Position numbers and translations under genes: made by a program. 39,309 bases of DNA from Pseudomonas entomophila (lineage in GTDB: Bacteria > Pseudomonadota > Gammaproteobacteria > Pseudomonadales > Pseudomonadaceae), in assembly GCF_029478665.1 (NCBI RefSeq), contig NZ_JARPQB010000047.1, forward strand, positions 43,332-82,640, read 5' to 3'. Under the pieces are notes generated by a model that did not search any database, was not told where the DNA came from, and was given only the letters and a program-made list of their open reading frames with translations. This document shows positions 23,353 to 31,754 of the stretch, one piece after another; within the stretch, counting starts at the first letter, position 1, and every line of letters begins with the position of its first letter.

Positions 23353-24804
23353 TTATAACCAGCCTTCGGCCAGATAGATTAGTTTGAGCTGGCTGGGGGC
23401 ACCGCACACCTTTAAGGCGTCCAGCTGAGGCTGACTGAGGTTAGGACTCTTCTCCAGATAGACGGTGCGATTGTCAACCTCGAGGGGCACTTTGTAGGCC
23501 AGCTTGCTGTTGAGGTCTTCCACCGCGCCCTTGTCGAGGCTGCGCACGGCAGGCAGTAGCCAGTTGTAATCCTTGGCCAGCAGCTTTTTGAACACCTTAT
23601 GGCTCAGCTTGAGTTCCGCTGTGGGGGCGTTCTCCTCATGCTGGCCCGGCAGCAACTGTTCATCGGCCGGTGAACCGAGCTGGGCCTTGAGGGCCAATCT
23701 GGCTTGCTCCATCTCCCTGAGAGCTGTCGGTGCATCGCTGCCGAGCAGGCTCTCATCAGCCCTGGGCCCGAGATAGGTAAGCAGGGCGCGCACTGACGCG
23801 GGCTTAAGCATGCTGAAACTGAACTCCCCCTTGTCATTACTCATTTCAAGGCGCGGCAGCACGTAAGGAAGCGGGTTCTCCTGCAGTAGATCGCTAGCCT
23901 GCTGATTGATAAGGTAGGAGGCGCTCATTTTGGTGACGGCTGGCAGTCCTGACGTGAGTGCCTTGCTGGCTACGACGGGCAGCGCCTCGGCGACGATGGT
24001 CGCCACGCCAGTGGTTACTTGAGGAACCCCGAAGTCGCTCAGCCCTGCCAGCCCGGCACCCAGCGTCATCTTGGTTGCCTCCTCGACAGCGATGCTGGCA
24101 TGGTCCTGACTCAAGACCTGTTGGCATGCATGGGCAAGCTGACTGGCACGACCGGGTAGGCGGCTGGCTTGGGCAACCTGATGGTGGTGGCTTTCGTAGT
24201 CACAGTGTTGGGCTACTTGATAACCCGCTCGTCCCGCATTGATAAATGTGCCAATACCCGGCAGCAACATGTTGATGGCAAGATCGATGCCAGTGGTACC
24301 CGCGAGCCTTTTGACTTTATGCAGTAGAGTTTTGCCCAAACCATCCATCTTGCCCGGATACTGTTGCTCCAAACAGACCTGCAGTCTTGGATCACGGCTA
24401 ATCTGGTCAAACAGCTGCTTGAGTTGGCTATAAGTGGCGGGGTCAACCTTGAGCTGCGTCAACAGAACGATGACCTCCCCTATGTTTTCTCGAGTGAGAG
24501 GCTCGCCTCGGTAAGCTGCCGGGCTCAGCAGCGAAAAAGCTTGCAGGGCTATATTCTGCGGGGCGGCATTTTTCAGCGCTTCCTTGAGATCAAGATGGGC
24601 CTTGATGTTCTCCTGCTTGAAACGGCTCGTTGTGTTGCGCAGCAGATGCTGGTTGAGCAACTCATATTTATAGCCCCGGTGAAACAGCGGGACAGGGTCC
24701 ACTTCCCCTTGTTTGCTGAGCAGCCGAGTATCGTCCGGGGCTGCATAGGCAGCGAAGCGGGCAAGGTCGGGCATCGGCGCGCCAGTGATGCGACTGGTTG
24801 CCAT
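23353..24804 (-). CDS. Putative type III secretion effector-like protein, unknown family
   Basis: The 483-aa product starts at ATG 24804 behind a perfect AGGAGG, 8 nt after the stop of a CesT-like chaperone gene. That chaperone-then-cargo order is typical of type III secretion effectors. I do not recognise the protein. The N-terminal ~30 residues are Ser/Thr/Ala/Pro-rich without a Sec signal peptide. Two hydrophobic Gly/Ala-rich stretches (~170-200 and ~246-300) could insert in membranes, as in some translocated proteins. The C-terminal third is helical and charged, ending in KLIYLAEGWL. Base composition is visibly less GC-rich than neighbouring genes, consistent with transfer. The effector call depends mainly on the chaperone next door. 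Confidence 0.6.
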   Translation of the reverse strand: MATSRITGAPMPDLARFAAYAAPDDTRLLSKQGEVDPVPLFHRGYKYELLNQHLLRNTTSRFKQENIKAHLDLKEALKNAAPQNIALQAFSLLSPAAYRGEPLTRENIGEVIVLLTQLKVDPATYSQLKQLFDQISRDPRLQVCLEQQYPGKMDGLGKTLLHKVKRLAGTTGIDLAINMLLPGIGTFINAGRAGYQVAQHCDYESHHHQVAQASRLPGRASQLAHACQQVLSQDHASIAVEEATKMTLGAGLAGLSDFGVPQVTTGVATIVAEALPVVASKALTSGLPAVTKMSASYLINQQASDLLQENPLPYVLPRLEMSNDKGEFSFSMLKPASVRALLTYLGPRADESLLGSDAPTALREMEQARLALKAQLGSPADEQLLPGQHEENAPTAELKLSHKVFKKLLAKDYNWLLPAVRSLDKGAVEDLNSKLAYKVPLEVDNRTVYLEKSPNLSQPQLDALKVCGAPSQLKLIYLAEGWL

Positions 24805-24812
24805 GGGGCCTC

Positions 24813-25286
24813 CTAGATGCGAATGGAAACGTGCTGTGACGGATGTGGATTAATCGGGGGCAACTGTTTTGGCATAAGGGCAAAGTGAGCCTGCCACTCG
24901 AGCGCCTGTCGGGTCAGCAGTGTCAACCATTCGGCCAGATCCCGCGGGGTGAGGGAGGCCAGGCGGCGCAGCCCAAACAGCACCAGTTGGCGGCCATCAG
25001 GGGCAAGCGCTAGGGTATGGCCAGTTTCAGCGCCTGCACTGTAGTTCGCGTGACTGAGCCGCTCGAGAGACTGTTGACGCAAAGTGCCCGCAGCCGCCAA
25101 CAAGCCAATAGTGGCTCGCAGCATCAGGGCTGGTTCTACCGAGTCGCACCGGAAAGGATGAGCTAGCAATGATAGAGGGAGTTTTTCGTCTATAAGCAGT
25201 TGGCAGCTCCCCTCTTCATCGAGTTGCAGAAGCGGGAAGCCATGTTGTTCGCTAAAGGTATCAAGCAGTGCTTGCAGCTGGATCAT
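24813..25286 (-). CDS. CesT/Tir-family type III secretion chaperone-like protein
   Basis: The 157-aa acidic, Leu-rich protein fits the class I type III chaperone pattern (CesT, DspF, ShcA). It has an N-terminal helix (IQLQALLDTFSEQHGFP), then the strand/turn LLQLDEEGSCQLLIDEKLPL (residues ~20-39), a central strand TLALAPDGRQLVLFGLRRL, and a C-terminal helix LAEWLTLLTRQALEWQ. Such chaperones dimerise and hold the N-terminus of one effector unfolded for secretion. ATG 25286 is chosen; an in-frame GTG at 25295 would add three residues, and neither has a clear ribosome site. The stop is 8 nt before the downstream putative cargo gene. No type III apparatus genes are in the window. Confidence 0.68.
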   Translation of the reverse strand: MIQLQALLDTFSEQHGFPLLQLDEEGSCQLLIDEKLPLSLLAHPFRCDSVEPALMLRATIGLLAAAGTLRQQSLERLSHANYSAGAETGHTLALAPDGRQLVLFGLRRLASLTPRDLAEWLTLLTRQALEWQAHFALMPKQLPPINPHPSQHVSIRI

Positions 25287-25415
25287 AAGAGCCACACCCG
25301 ATTGGATATGGCCTTATTGAATAATATCCTCGTTCATAAAGATGTCATTTCTGACCGATTTTTTATCAATAGTTTGTCTGTATGTTGTAGCGCATGCACA
25401 TTGAATGACACCGGG

Positions 25416-26507
25416 TCATCGATCGGTCTGCGCAGGTGGCAGAGCGACTTCGGCGAAAGGCTTGGGCAGGTACACCTGCGCCGTAGGTGTCTGCTTCGCA
25501 GCCAGATTCTCCACATGCTGCTGCATCTCCTTGACAGCCCTTGTGCTCAGAGGTGGAGCATGATCAAGGTTGTATCCGAAGAAATTTTCCCAGTGGCCCA
25601 GCAGCACCAGCCGCGGCGTGTATGCATTCAATAGTCGATCAGGGTAATCCGCGGCCTTGCGCCAAGACCCCACACTGAGGAGCTCGACATCGACGGCCTT
25701 TTCATCTGGCCAGATGGGCAGGATGCCGCAGGGTGCGGAGGCGGCGCTGTCCTGGAAGTGGACTCGGTACTTGGGCGAGCCTTTTTCGTCCAGCAAGTCG
25801 ATCAACCAGGCCATCGACTGGCCCTGTTTCCAGCCGGACACGGTAGTGGGGACCTCACTCAGGTCCTGGTTGTAGTCCCCGTGACCTACGGTGTAACCCA
25901 GCACATGCGGCGCATGCATGCTCTGGATCGGCATGGCCCTGATATGCCCGCCTTGCGAGGTGATCCAGTAGCCGGGCAAGGCGGGCGCTTGTCGGCCATC
26001 ACACCCTGGAACGGTTGCCATGTAGCCCCTGGCGCTCTTCACCCGGTCCGGGTCCACCCAGGTCCAGTGCGCATCCTCCACTCGCGTGGGGTCCTTCATG
26101 GCATGGAGCATGTGCACGACGGTGTCCGAGCCATAGACGATCGCCTTGGGCGCGTACTTGCGCATGATCCATGGCACATCCAGCAGGTGATCGTAGTGCC
26201 CGTGGCCGACCAGCAGCAGGGTGACATCCTGCGTCGCAAGTCGCTGCATGTAGTGATCGATGCGCGCCTTGTCGGCTTCGACCCGCAGGGGAGGGAGCCC
26301 CTTGGACAGCCCCGAAGGGTTGCTGAACGAGGGCGCGAGCATCACGCCTTCGCCCCGCCAGTGGATGAGCCAACCGCCTACACCCAGGAACTGGATCTTC
26401 GGCTCGGGCAGGCCGCGCGCATTCCAGTACTTCGGATAGTCGTCCCCGGCGCCCTGTGCGCAAGTGCTGAAGACCAGCCACAGGACCAGCCAAACGGTTG
26501 TGCGCAT
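25416..26507 (-). CDS. Exported metallo-beta-lactamase-fold hydrolase
   Basis: The 363-aa product has an N-terminal signal peptide (MRTTVWLVLWLVFSTCAQGA) and a metallo-beta-lactamase fold. The zinc-binding signature HxHxDH appears as HGHYDH (His102, His104, Asp106, His107), preceded by FLGVGGWLIHWRGEGVMLAP as the first strands. HFQDSAASAP and LLGHWENFF near the C-terminus supply plausible further ligands. Members hydrolyse esters, phosphodiesters, lactones or lactams; the layout is closer to the UlaG/NAPE-PLD-like group than to antibiotic beta-lactamases. The start at 26507 has GAGGTGA upstream and places the signal peptide first; the longer frame to 26579 does not. Substrate unknown. Confidence 0.82.
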   Translation of the reverse strand: MRTTVWLVLWLVFSTCAQGAGDDYPKYWNARGLPEPKIQFLGVGGWLIHWRGEGVMLAPSFSNPSGLSKGLPPLRVEADKARIDHYMQRLATQDVTLLLVGHGHYDHLLDVPWIMRKYAPKAIVYGSDTVVHMLHAMKDPTRVEDAHWTWVDPDRVKSARGYMATVPGCDGRQAPALPGYWITSQGGHIRAMPIQSMHAPHVLGYTVGHGDYNQDLSEVPTTVSGWKQGQSMAWLIDLLDEKGSPKYRVHFQDSAASAPCGILPIWPDEKAVDVELLSVGSWRKAADYPDRLLNAYTPRLVLLGHWENFFGYNLDHAPPLSTRAVKEMQQHVENLAAKQTPTAQVYLPKPFAEVALPPAQTDR

Positions 26508-26582
26508 GGACGTCACCTCGTCAGGCGATGATCGGTACTGCTCAAGGGAAAGCGTAGGGTAGGAAATGGCGGGTGACAAAGT

Positions 26583-26603
26583 CGGCGCGCCTCAGGCGCG
26601 CCG
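26583..26603 (-). terminator. Stem-loop after the siderophore receptor gene
   Basis: CGGCGCGCC-tca-GGCGCGCCG is a perfect 9-bp stem with a 3-nt loop, 13 nt beyond the receptor stop. Read on the - strand it is followed by ACTTTGTC, a weak T-tract, so it probably ends the receptor transcript before the metallo-hydrolase gene. Confidence 0.55.
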
Positions 26604-26616
26604 TGGGGATGGCGCT

Positions 26617-28827
26617 TCAGAAGTCCACGGTGGCGGACAGCTCGTAGGTGCGCGGTGCCCCCAGCCCCAGGCTGGCGGTCAGCGGCACGCCCCAGTAGTC
26701 CTTGTCGGTCAGGTTGGAGATGTTGGCGCGGAAGGTCACCGGCTTGCTGGCGATCTGCATGGCATAGCGGGCGCCCACGTCGAAGATCGTGTAGCCGGGG
26801 ATCGACAGGCTGTTGTCGGCACTGATGTACTGCTTGGACAGCGACGTCACATTACCCGTCAAGGTCAGCCCTTCCACCGCCGGGGTGTCCCATTCCATGC
26901 CCAGCTTGCCCTGCAGCTTGGGGAACGCGGTGGCGGTCTTGCCTTCGTTGACACCGCCCGCGGTCTTGGTCACCTCGGGGTCGACATAGGCCACGCCGCC
27001 CATCAGGCGCACGTCCGGCAGCGGGGCGCCGAAGAAGGTCCACTCGACGCCGCGGTTGCGCTGCTCGCCGCCGAACGAATAGACGTTGGTGGCCGGGTCG
27101 GTGTAGCTGTTCGGGCGCTTGATCTCGTACAGCGCCAGGGTGTGGCTGAAGGTACCGAGGTCCAGCTTCAGGCCGATTTCCTTCTGCTTGGACTTGAACG
27201 GCGCGAACACCTGGCCGGCGTTGGCGGCGGTCACCGGGGCGATGGTGCCCTTGCTCAGGCCTTCGATGTAGTTGGCGTAGAGCGACAGCTCGTCGGTCAC
27301 CTTGAACAGGATCGCGCCGGCCGGGGTGGTGGCATGGGTGTCGTAGCCGGGTTTGTTGCGCACGCCGGTGGCAACGTTGTAGGTGTCGGTGACCACTTCC
27401 TGGCGACGCACGCCGGCGGTCAGTTGCAGGCGGCCGTCGAACACCGACATCGTGTCGGCGATGCCGTAGCTCTTCAGGTCGTTCTCGATGTGGGTGATCT
27501 GCGGGAAGGCCTGCGGCGCCTTCGGCCCCCACACCGGGTGATAGATGTTGGTCACCCAGTTGCCACCTGGCACCGAACGACGCCCGTAGTCCTTCTGCTC
27601 GTCGCTGTACTCGGTCGCGTTCACCGACCACTGGTGGTTGATGGCGAAGGTGTCGAAGTGGCCACGCAGGCCCACCTCGGCGGAAGTCTTCTCGATCTCC
27701 ATCTTCAGCTGGCCCATGGAGGTGCTGAGATCGCCGGCGTTGTTGATCACCGTGGCGACCATGGCGCCGCTGTACTTGTAGTCGGTCTTGCTGGTGCCGA
27801 TGGCGCCGTAGGCCAGCAACTGGTCGGTCAGCTCATACTCGCCGCGCAGGATCACCCCCTTGTCCTTGGTCTCGACATAGGCCCAGTCGGGGTTGAGCAG
27901 GGTGTCGGACTTCGGTGGCCTGGGCACCGCCACGCCGGGTGCCAGGCCCAGGCCACGGTTCTGGCCGCGGATATGGTCGTCGGCGTCGAACAGGTCGACC
28001 GACAGCTTGGCGCGTTCGCCGCGCCAGTCCAGGGCCAGGGACGACAGCACGTTGCGCTTGGACTGGTCCTCGGTGCTGGTGTCGCCGTCGCGGTACACGC
28101 CGTTGAAGCGCACGCCGAACTGGTTGCCCTCACCGAAGCGCCGGCCCACGTCGACATGGCCGCCGAACTGCGCGTCGGACTCGTAGGTGGCGGTCAGGCG
28201 GGTCAGTGGTGTGTCGCCGGCGCGCTTGGGGATCAGGTTGACGATACCGCCCACCGAGCCGCCGGGCGGCATGCCGTTGAGCAGCGCCGACGGGCCCTTG
28301 AGCACTTCGATGCGCTCGTACATCTCGGGCGAGGCGCGGTAGTAGGGCGCCATGCCGAACAGGCCGTCGACGGTCATGTCGCTGACGCTGGTCTGGAAGC
28401 CGCGGATCGAGTAGTTCTCGCTGAAGGTGCCCTTCAGGCCGTTGTTGAACACCGACGGGTCGGTGGCGGCGATCACGTCGGTGATGTCCTTGGCCTGGCG
28501 GTCCTGGATATAGGTGTCGGTGTAGCTGACGGTGCTGAACGGGGTCTCCATGAAATCCTTGTTGCCCAGCAGGCCGACGCGCCCGCCCGTGGCGACCTGG
28601 CCGCCGGCATAGGCGGGTGGCAGGTTGTCGGGGCTGTCAGTGCTGCTTTCGATGCGGGTTTCGTCCAGCTCCAGGCTGGCCGGCTTGCCGGCCTCGGCCG
28701 CCGTCGCTGCCAGCGGGGCGCCGCCCAGGCCCAACAGCAGGGCCATGTGCACGGCGACGCAGGTGCGGTTCAGGGAGAACTGCGGCGCGACAGGGGTGAG
28801 GCGTCGTGAAGTACAACGTTCCGACAT
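26617..28827 (-). CDS. TonB-dependent siderophore receptor of the siderophore locus
   Basis: The 736-aa protein has a signal peptide (cleavage near ATAA/EAG, residue ~44) and a plug domain with FSTVSYTDTYIQDRQAKDIT, SIRGFQTSVSDMTVDGL and MYERIEVLKGPSALLNGMPP. It then has a 22-strand-type barrel ending in the outer-membrane C-terminal Phe (SATVDF). The N-terminus goes almost directly into the plug, so there is no STN signalling domain. By position it is the receptor for the siderophore made and exported by the adjacent genes, comparable to BauA of acinetobactin. That specificity is inferred from context. ATG 28827 has AAGGAAG upstream; the longer frame to 28911 runs through the Fur box. A REP pair separates it from the transport operon, so it probably has its own promoter. 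Confidence 0.88.
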   Translation of the reverse strand: MSERCTSRRLTPVAPQFSLNRTCVAVHMALLLGLGGAPLAATAAEAGKPASLELDETRIESSTDSPDNLPPAYAGGQVATGGRVGLLGNKDFMETPFSTVSYTDTYIQDRQAKDITDVIAATDPSVFNNGLKGTFSENYSIRGFQTSVSDMTVDGLFGMAPYYRASPEMYERIEVLKGPSALLNGMPPGGSVGGIVNLIPKRAGDTPLTRLTATYESDAQFGGHVDVGRRFGEGNQFGVRFNGVYRDGDTSTEDQSKRNVLSSLALDWRGERAKLSVDLFDADDHIRGQNRGLGLAPGVAVPRPPKSDTLLNPDWAYVETKDKGVILRGEYELTDQLLAYGAIGTSKTDYKYSGAMVATVINNAGDLSTSMGQLKMEIEKTSAEVGLRGHFDTFAINHQWSVNATEYSDEQKDYGRRSVPGGNWVTNIYHPVWGPKAPQAFPQITHIENDLKSYGIADTMSVFDGRLQLTAGVRRQEVVTDTYNVATGVRNKPGYDTHATTPAGAILFKVTDELSLYANYIEGLSKGTIAPVTAANAGQVFAPFKSKQKEIGLKLDLGTFSHTLALYEIKRPNSYTDPATNVYSFGGEQRNRGVEWTFFGAPLPDVRLMGGVAYVDPEVTKTAGGVNEGKTATAFPKLQGKLGMEWDTPAVEGLTLTGNVTSLSKQYISADNSLSIPGYTIFDVGARYAMQIASKPVTFRANISNLTDKDYWGVPLTASLGLGAPRTYELSATVDF

Positions 28828-28896
28828 GCTGGCTTCCTTTCGATTCGGAGGGTAGTGAAGGCATTCACTAGGGTTTCCGAACCAAAGCGTGAATAC

Positions 28897-28915
28897 CTCA
28901 ATGATAATCATTTTT
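28897..28915 (-). promoter_or_regulatory. Fur box upstream of the siderophore receptor
   Basis: The core AATGATAATCATT matches the Fur consensus perfectly over 13 bases, and 14 of 19 overall. It lies about 70-90 nt upstream of the receptor ATG at 28827, where Fur would repress when iron is plentiful. It overlaps the longer in-frame opening, which supports the downstream start. Confidence 0.82.
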
Positions 28916-28947
28916 ATTTATTGCGCCGCCGTGGGGCGCGCATCCCT

Positions 28948-29034
28948 TGTAGGAGCCGGCTTTGCCGGCGAACACCGGCATGGCCGGTGCCATGCACCGC
29001 GTTGCCTGGTTCGCCGGCAAGGCCGGCTCCTACA
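28948..29034. repeat. Inverted REP pair (REPIN)
   Basis: TGTAGGAGCCGGCTTTGCCG (28948 onward) and its inverse ending GGCCGGCTCCTACA (29034) flank a ~35-bp spacer that contains a further GGCAT-GGCCGGTGCCATGC fold-back. The pair lies between the binding-protein stop (29042) and the receptor promoter. Confidence 0.88.
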
Positions 29035-29041
29035 AAAGGCC

Positions 29042-30028
29042 TCAGCCGCGGTAGCCCTGCATCACTTCATCCGCCATACGGTCCAGGCAAGTCACGCTGG
29101 CGGTGCACAGGTACCAGGTCTGCGCATCGACGAAGACCACCCGGCCGCTGTTCCAGGCCTTGGTCTTGCGCAGCAGGGGGTTGTCCAGGGTCTTCAGGTC
29201 GAGCGCAGGGCGGCGCTCCATCACCGCGGTGCGGTCAATGACATAGAGAATGTCCGGGTCGGCCTGCTGGATGAACTCGTTGGAGATCGGCTGGCCGTGA
29301 AGACCTGCCTCGATATCGCTGCTGGCCGGCTTCACCCCCAGGGTGTCGAAGACGAAACCGTAGCGCGACTTCACGCCGTAGGAGGTGAAGGCACCATTGT
29401 TATGCAGCACGATCAGGGCTTTCTCCGGGCGCCCTTCGGTCACCTTGCGGGTCTGCTCGACCTTGGCCTCCATCTGCGCCACCTTCTGCTGGGCCAGCGC
29501 TTCCTTGCCGAAAATGCGCCCCAGGGTGGTGAGGTGCTGCTTGGCCGCGTCGATGAAGTTGCCGTGCTTGTTGTTGAGGTCGACATCGTCGTACACGGTC
29601 GGTGCGATCTGGCTCAGTTCGGCATAGTTCTGCGCCTGCAGCGGCGAGATCAGGATCAGGTCGGGCTTGAGCGCGTGCAGGCGTTCGAGGTTGGGCTGGA
29701 TGGTGGTGCCGACGTCGGCCACGGCCGGGTCGTCGCGGTACTTGCTCAGGAAGCTGGCCACGTAGTCCTTGGCGATGCCCGCCACCGGCGCACCGAGCTG
29801 GTCGAGGCTGTCCAGCTCGCTCATGTCGAACGCCACCACGCGCTGGGGCAGCTTGTCGATCACCGTGGTGCCCAGCGGGTGCTCGATGCTCACGGGCTGG
29901 TAGGGCGCCGTGGAGGCTTGCGCCTGCGTGGGCGCCTGCGCCGTGGGTTTGTCGCAACCCTGTAGCGCGGTGGCGAGGGCGAAGGCGAGCAGGGTGGCGG
30001 TGATCCGTTTTCCGCGGGCGTTGGTCAT
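29042..30028 (-). CDS. Ferric-siderophore ABC transporter substrate-binding lipoprotein
   Basis: The 328-aa product has a lipoprotein signal peptide (TLLAFALATALQGC, lipobox LQGC with Cys ~25) and a periplasmic-binding-protein class III fold. HPLGTTVIDKLPQRVVAFDM starts the N-lobe; ERLHALKPDLILISPLQAQN is the motif typical of FhuD/CeuE/FatB iron-siderophore binders. It is anchored in the inner membrane facing the periplasm and hands the ferric siderophore to the permease pair. The start at ATG 30028 is fixed by the ATGA overlap with the ATPase gene and the lipobox position. It corresponds to BauB in an acinetobactin-type uptake system. It is the last gene of the overlapping operon. Confidence 0.88.
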   Translation of the reverse strand: MTNARGKRITATLLAFALATALQGCDKPTAQAPTQAQASTAPYQPVSIEHPLGTTVIDKLPQRVVAFDMSELDSLDQLGAPVAGIAKDYVASFLSKYRDDPAVADVGTTIQPNLERLHALKPDLILISPLQAQNYAELSQIAPTVYDDVDLNNKHGNFIDAAKQHLTTLGRIFGKEALAQQKVAQMEAKVEQTRKVTEGRPEKALIVLHNNGAFTSYGVKSRYGFVFDTLGVKPASSDIEAGLHGQPISNEFIQQADPDILYVIDRTAVMERRPALDLKTLDNPLLRKTKAWNSGRVVFVDAQTWYLCTASVTCLDRMADEVMQGYRG

Positions 30029-30807
30029 GTCAGTTCCCTTGATGGCGATGGATTGAAGTAGTTGCAGACGAAACCCCGCTCGCTGCGCAGGATCTCGAAG
30101 TCCAGGTCGAACAGCTCGCCCAGGCGCCGCTCGTTGACCACCTCGGCCACCGAGCCCTGGCAGTGCACGGCGCCGCGCTTCATGGCGACGATGTAGTCGG
30201 AATAGTTGGCGGCGAAATTGATGTCGTGGACCACCAGGATCACCGTGCGCCCCTGCTCGTCGCACAGCCGGCGCAGGGCGCGCATGATCAGCACGGCGTG
30301 CTTCATGTCGAGGTTGTTCAGCGGCTCGTCGAGCAGCAGGTAGTCGGTCTGCTGGGCGATGGTCATGGCCAGGAACGCCATCTGCCGCTGGCCACCGCTG
30401 AGCTCGTCGATGTAGGACTGGCGCAGGGCTTCCAGCGACAGGAAGGCGATGGCCTCGTCGATGGCTTGGTGGTCTTGCGTGGTGAGGTTGCCGCGGCTGT
30501 AGGGGAAGCGACCGAAGGCCACCAACTCTTCGACGGTCAGGCGCAGGTTGAAGTCCGGGGCCTGGCGCAGGGTGGCCACGCGTTTGGCATAGTCACGGAT
30601 GGCGATCGACGCGATATCGCGCCCGCCGATGCTCAGCTCACCGCGGGTGGCGGTCTGCAAGCGGGCGATCAGCATCAGCAGGGTGGTCTTGCCGGCGCCG
30701 TTGGGGCCGATCAACGAGGTCACCTTGCCCTGGGGAAAGCGCACGCTGACATCGCGCAGGATCGGCTTGTCGCCATAGGACTTGTGGACGTGGCTGAGGG
30801 AGATCAT
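30025..30807 (-). CDS. Ferric-siderophore ABC transporter ATP-binding protein
   Basis: The 260-aa cytoplasmic ATPase powers siderophore import. Walker A is GPNGAGKTT (residues 34-42), the signature LSGGQ is 136-140, Walker B YLLLDEP is 156-162, and the switch His is in VVHDINFAANY. It belongs to the FecE/FepC group, which pairs with FecCD-type permeases, and is the counterpart of BauE in acinetobactin uptake. It overlaps by 4 nt (ATGA) both the permease gene before it and the binding-protein gene after it. Confidence 0.9.
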   Translation of the reverse strand: MISLSHVHKSYGDKPILRDVSVRFPQGKVTSLIGPNGAGKTTLLMLIARLQTATRGELSIGGRDIASIAIRDYAKRVATLRQAPDFNLRLTVEELVAFGRFPYSRGNLTTQDHQAIDEAIAFLSLEALRQSYIDELSGGQRQMAFLAMTIAQQTDYLLLDEPLNNLDMKHAVLIMRALRRLCDEQGRTVILVVHDINFAANYSDYIVAMKRGAVHCQGSVAEVVNERRLGELFDLDFEILRSERGFVCNYFNPSPSRELT

Positions 30808-31754
30808 GCGGTGCCTCGTGTGCGAACCATCAGCGCGAGGAAGTACACGCCACAGACCAGGTTGATCAGGATGCTGACGGAGGTGTTGTAGTTGAACAGT
30901 TGCTCGACCAGGTACTGGGCGACGATGAACAGGGCAATGGCGATGGCGCTTGCCATGGGCAGCGTGACCCGGTGGCGGTGGGTGCGGGCCAGGGTGTAGG
31001 TGATGTTGGCGACGAACACGCCCATGAACGCGGTCGGCCCGACCAGGCTGGTGGACAGCGCCACCAGGAGCGCGATCAACGCCAGTTGCAGGCGCACGCT
31101 GCGCTGATGGTCGACCCCGAGGGAGATCGCCTGGTCACGACCCAACGCCAGCACATCAAGCACCGGCAGGGTACGCCAGGCAACCAGGCCCACGGCCGCC
31201 ACCAGCGCGGCCGCCACCATCACCTGCGCCGGCTGGGCCTTGTTGAACGAGGCATAGTTGAAGCCCTGGAAGATGGAAAACTCGCCGGGGCTTATCTTCA
31301 GCTGGATGAACTGGGTGAAGGTGGTGATCACCATGCTCAGCACCAACCCCAGCAACAGCAGCAGGTAGACGTTGTTGCGCCCATCACGGAACAGCCAGCG
31401 GTGGATCAGCCAGGAGTACAGCAGCATCAGCAGGATCGACAGCGCCATGTTGCCGCCGCGCCCCAGCAGCACCAGGCTCTGGGTGCCGAGGACCAGGATC
31501 AGCAGCGCCTGGAACAGCAGGTAGATGGCTTCATAGCCCATCACCGCGGGGGTGAGGATGCGGTTGCCGGTGAGCGTCTGGAACACCACCGAGGCATACG
31601 CCACGCAGACCCCGGCCACGCCCATGGCCGCCAGGCGGGTGAGGCGCCTGGGGATCACCCAGGCAAAGTCGAAGCCGGAACCCAGCAGCAGGAAGCCCAG
31701 CGCCAGCGCCAGCACCAGCAGCCACAGGCCACGGCGGATCAGCGTGTCGCTCAT
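30804..31754 (-). CDS. Ferric-siderophore ABC transporter permease (FecCD family), second
   Basis: The 316-aa inner-membrane protein has about nine hydrophobic helices and FecCD-family features: MGVAGVCVAYASVVFQTLTGN near residues 36-56, AVMGYEAIY, ALGRDQAISLGVD and LVGPTAFMGVFVANI. It forms a heterodimeric channel with the other permease. ATG 31754 is set by the ATGA overlap with the upstream permease gene; the longer frame to 31889 lies inside that gene. The counterpart in acinetobactin uptake would be BauC or BauD. Confidence 0.88.
   Translation of the reverse strand: MSDTLIRRGLWLLVLALALGFLLLGSGFDFAWVIPRRLTRLAAMGVAGVCVAYASVVFQTLTGNRILTPAVMGYEAIYLLFQALLILVLGTQSLVLLGRGGNMALSILLMLLYSWLIHRWLFRDGRNNVYLLLLLGLVLSMVITTFTQFIQLKISPGEFSIFQGFNYASFNKAQPAQVMVAAALVAAVGLVAWRTLPVLDVLALGRDQAISLGVDHQRSVRLQLALIALLVALSTSLVGPTAFMGVFVANITYTLARTHRHRVTLPMASAIAIALFIVAQYLVEQLFNYNTSVSILINLVCGVYFLALMVRTRGTA

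Noticed and set aside
25296..25415. HrpL-type promoter (GGAACC-N16-CCAC) before the chaperone-like gene
   Set aside because: The AT-rich gap was read on the - strand and the motif is absent.
26566..28809. 747-aa + frame opposite the second receptor
   Set aside because: Same shadow pattern; the - strand receptor is complete.
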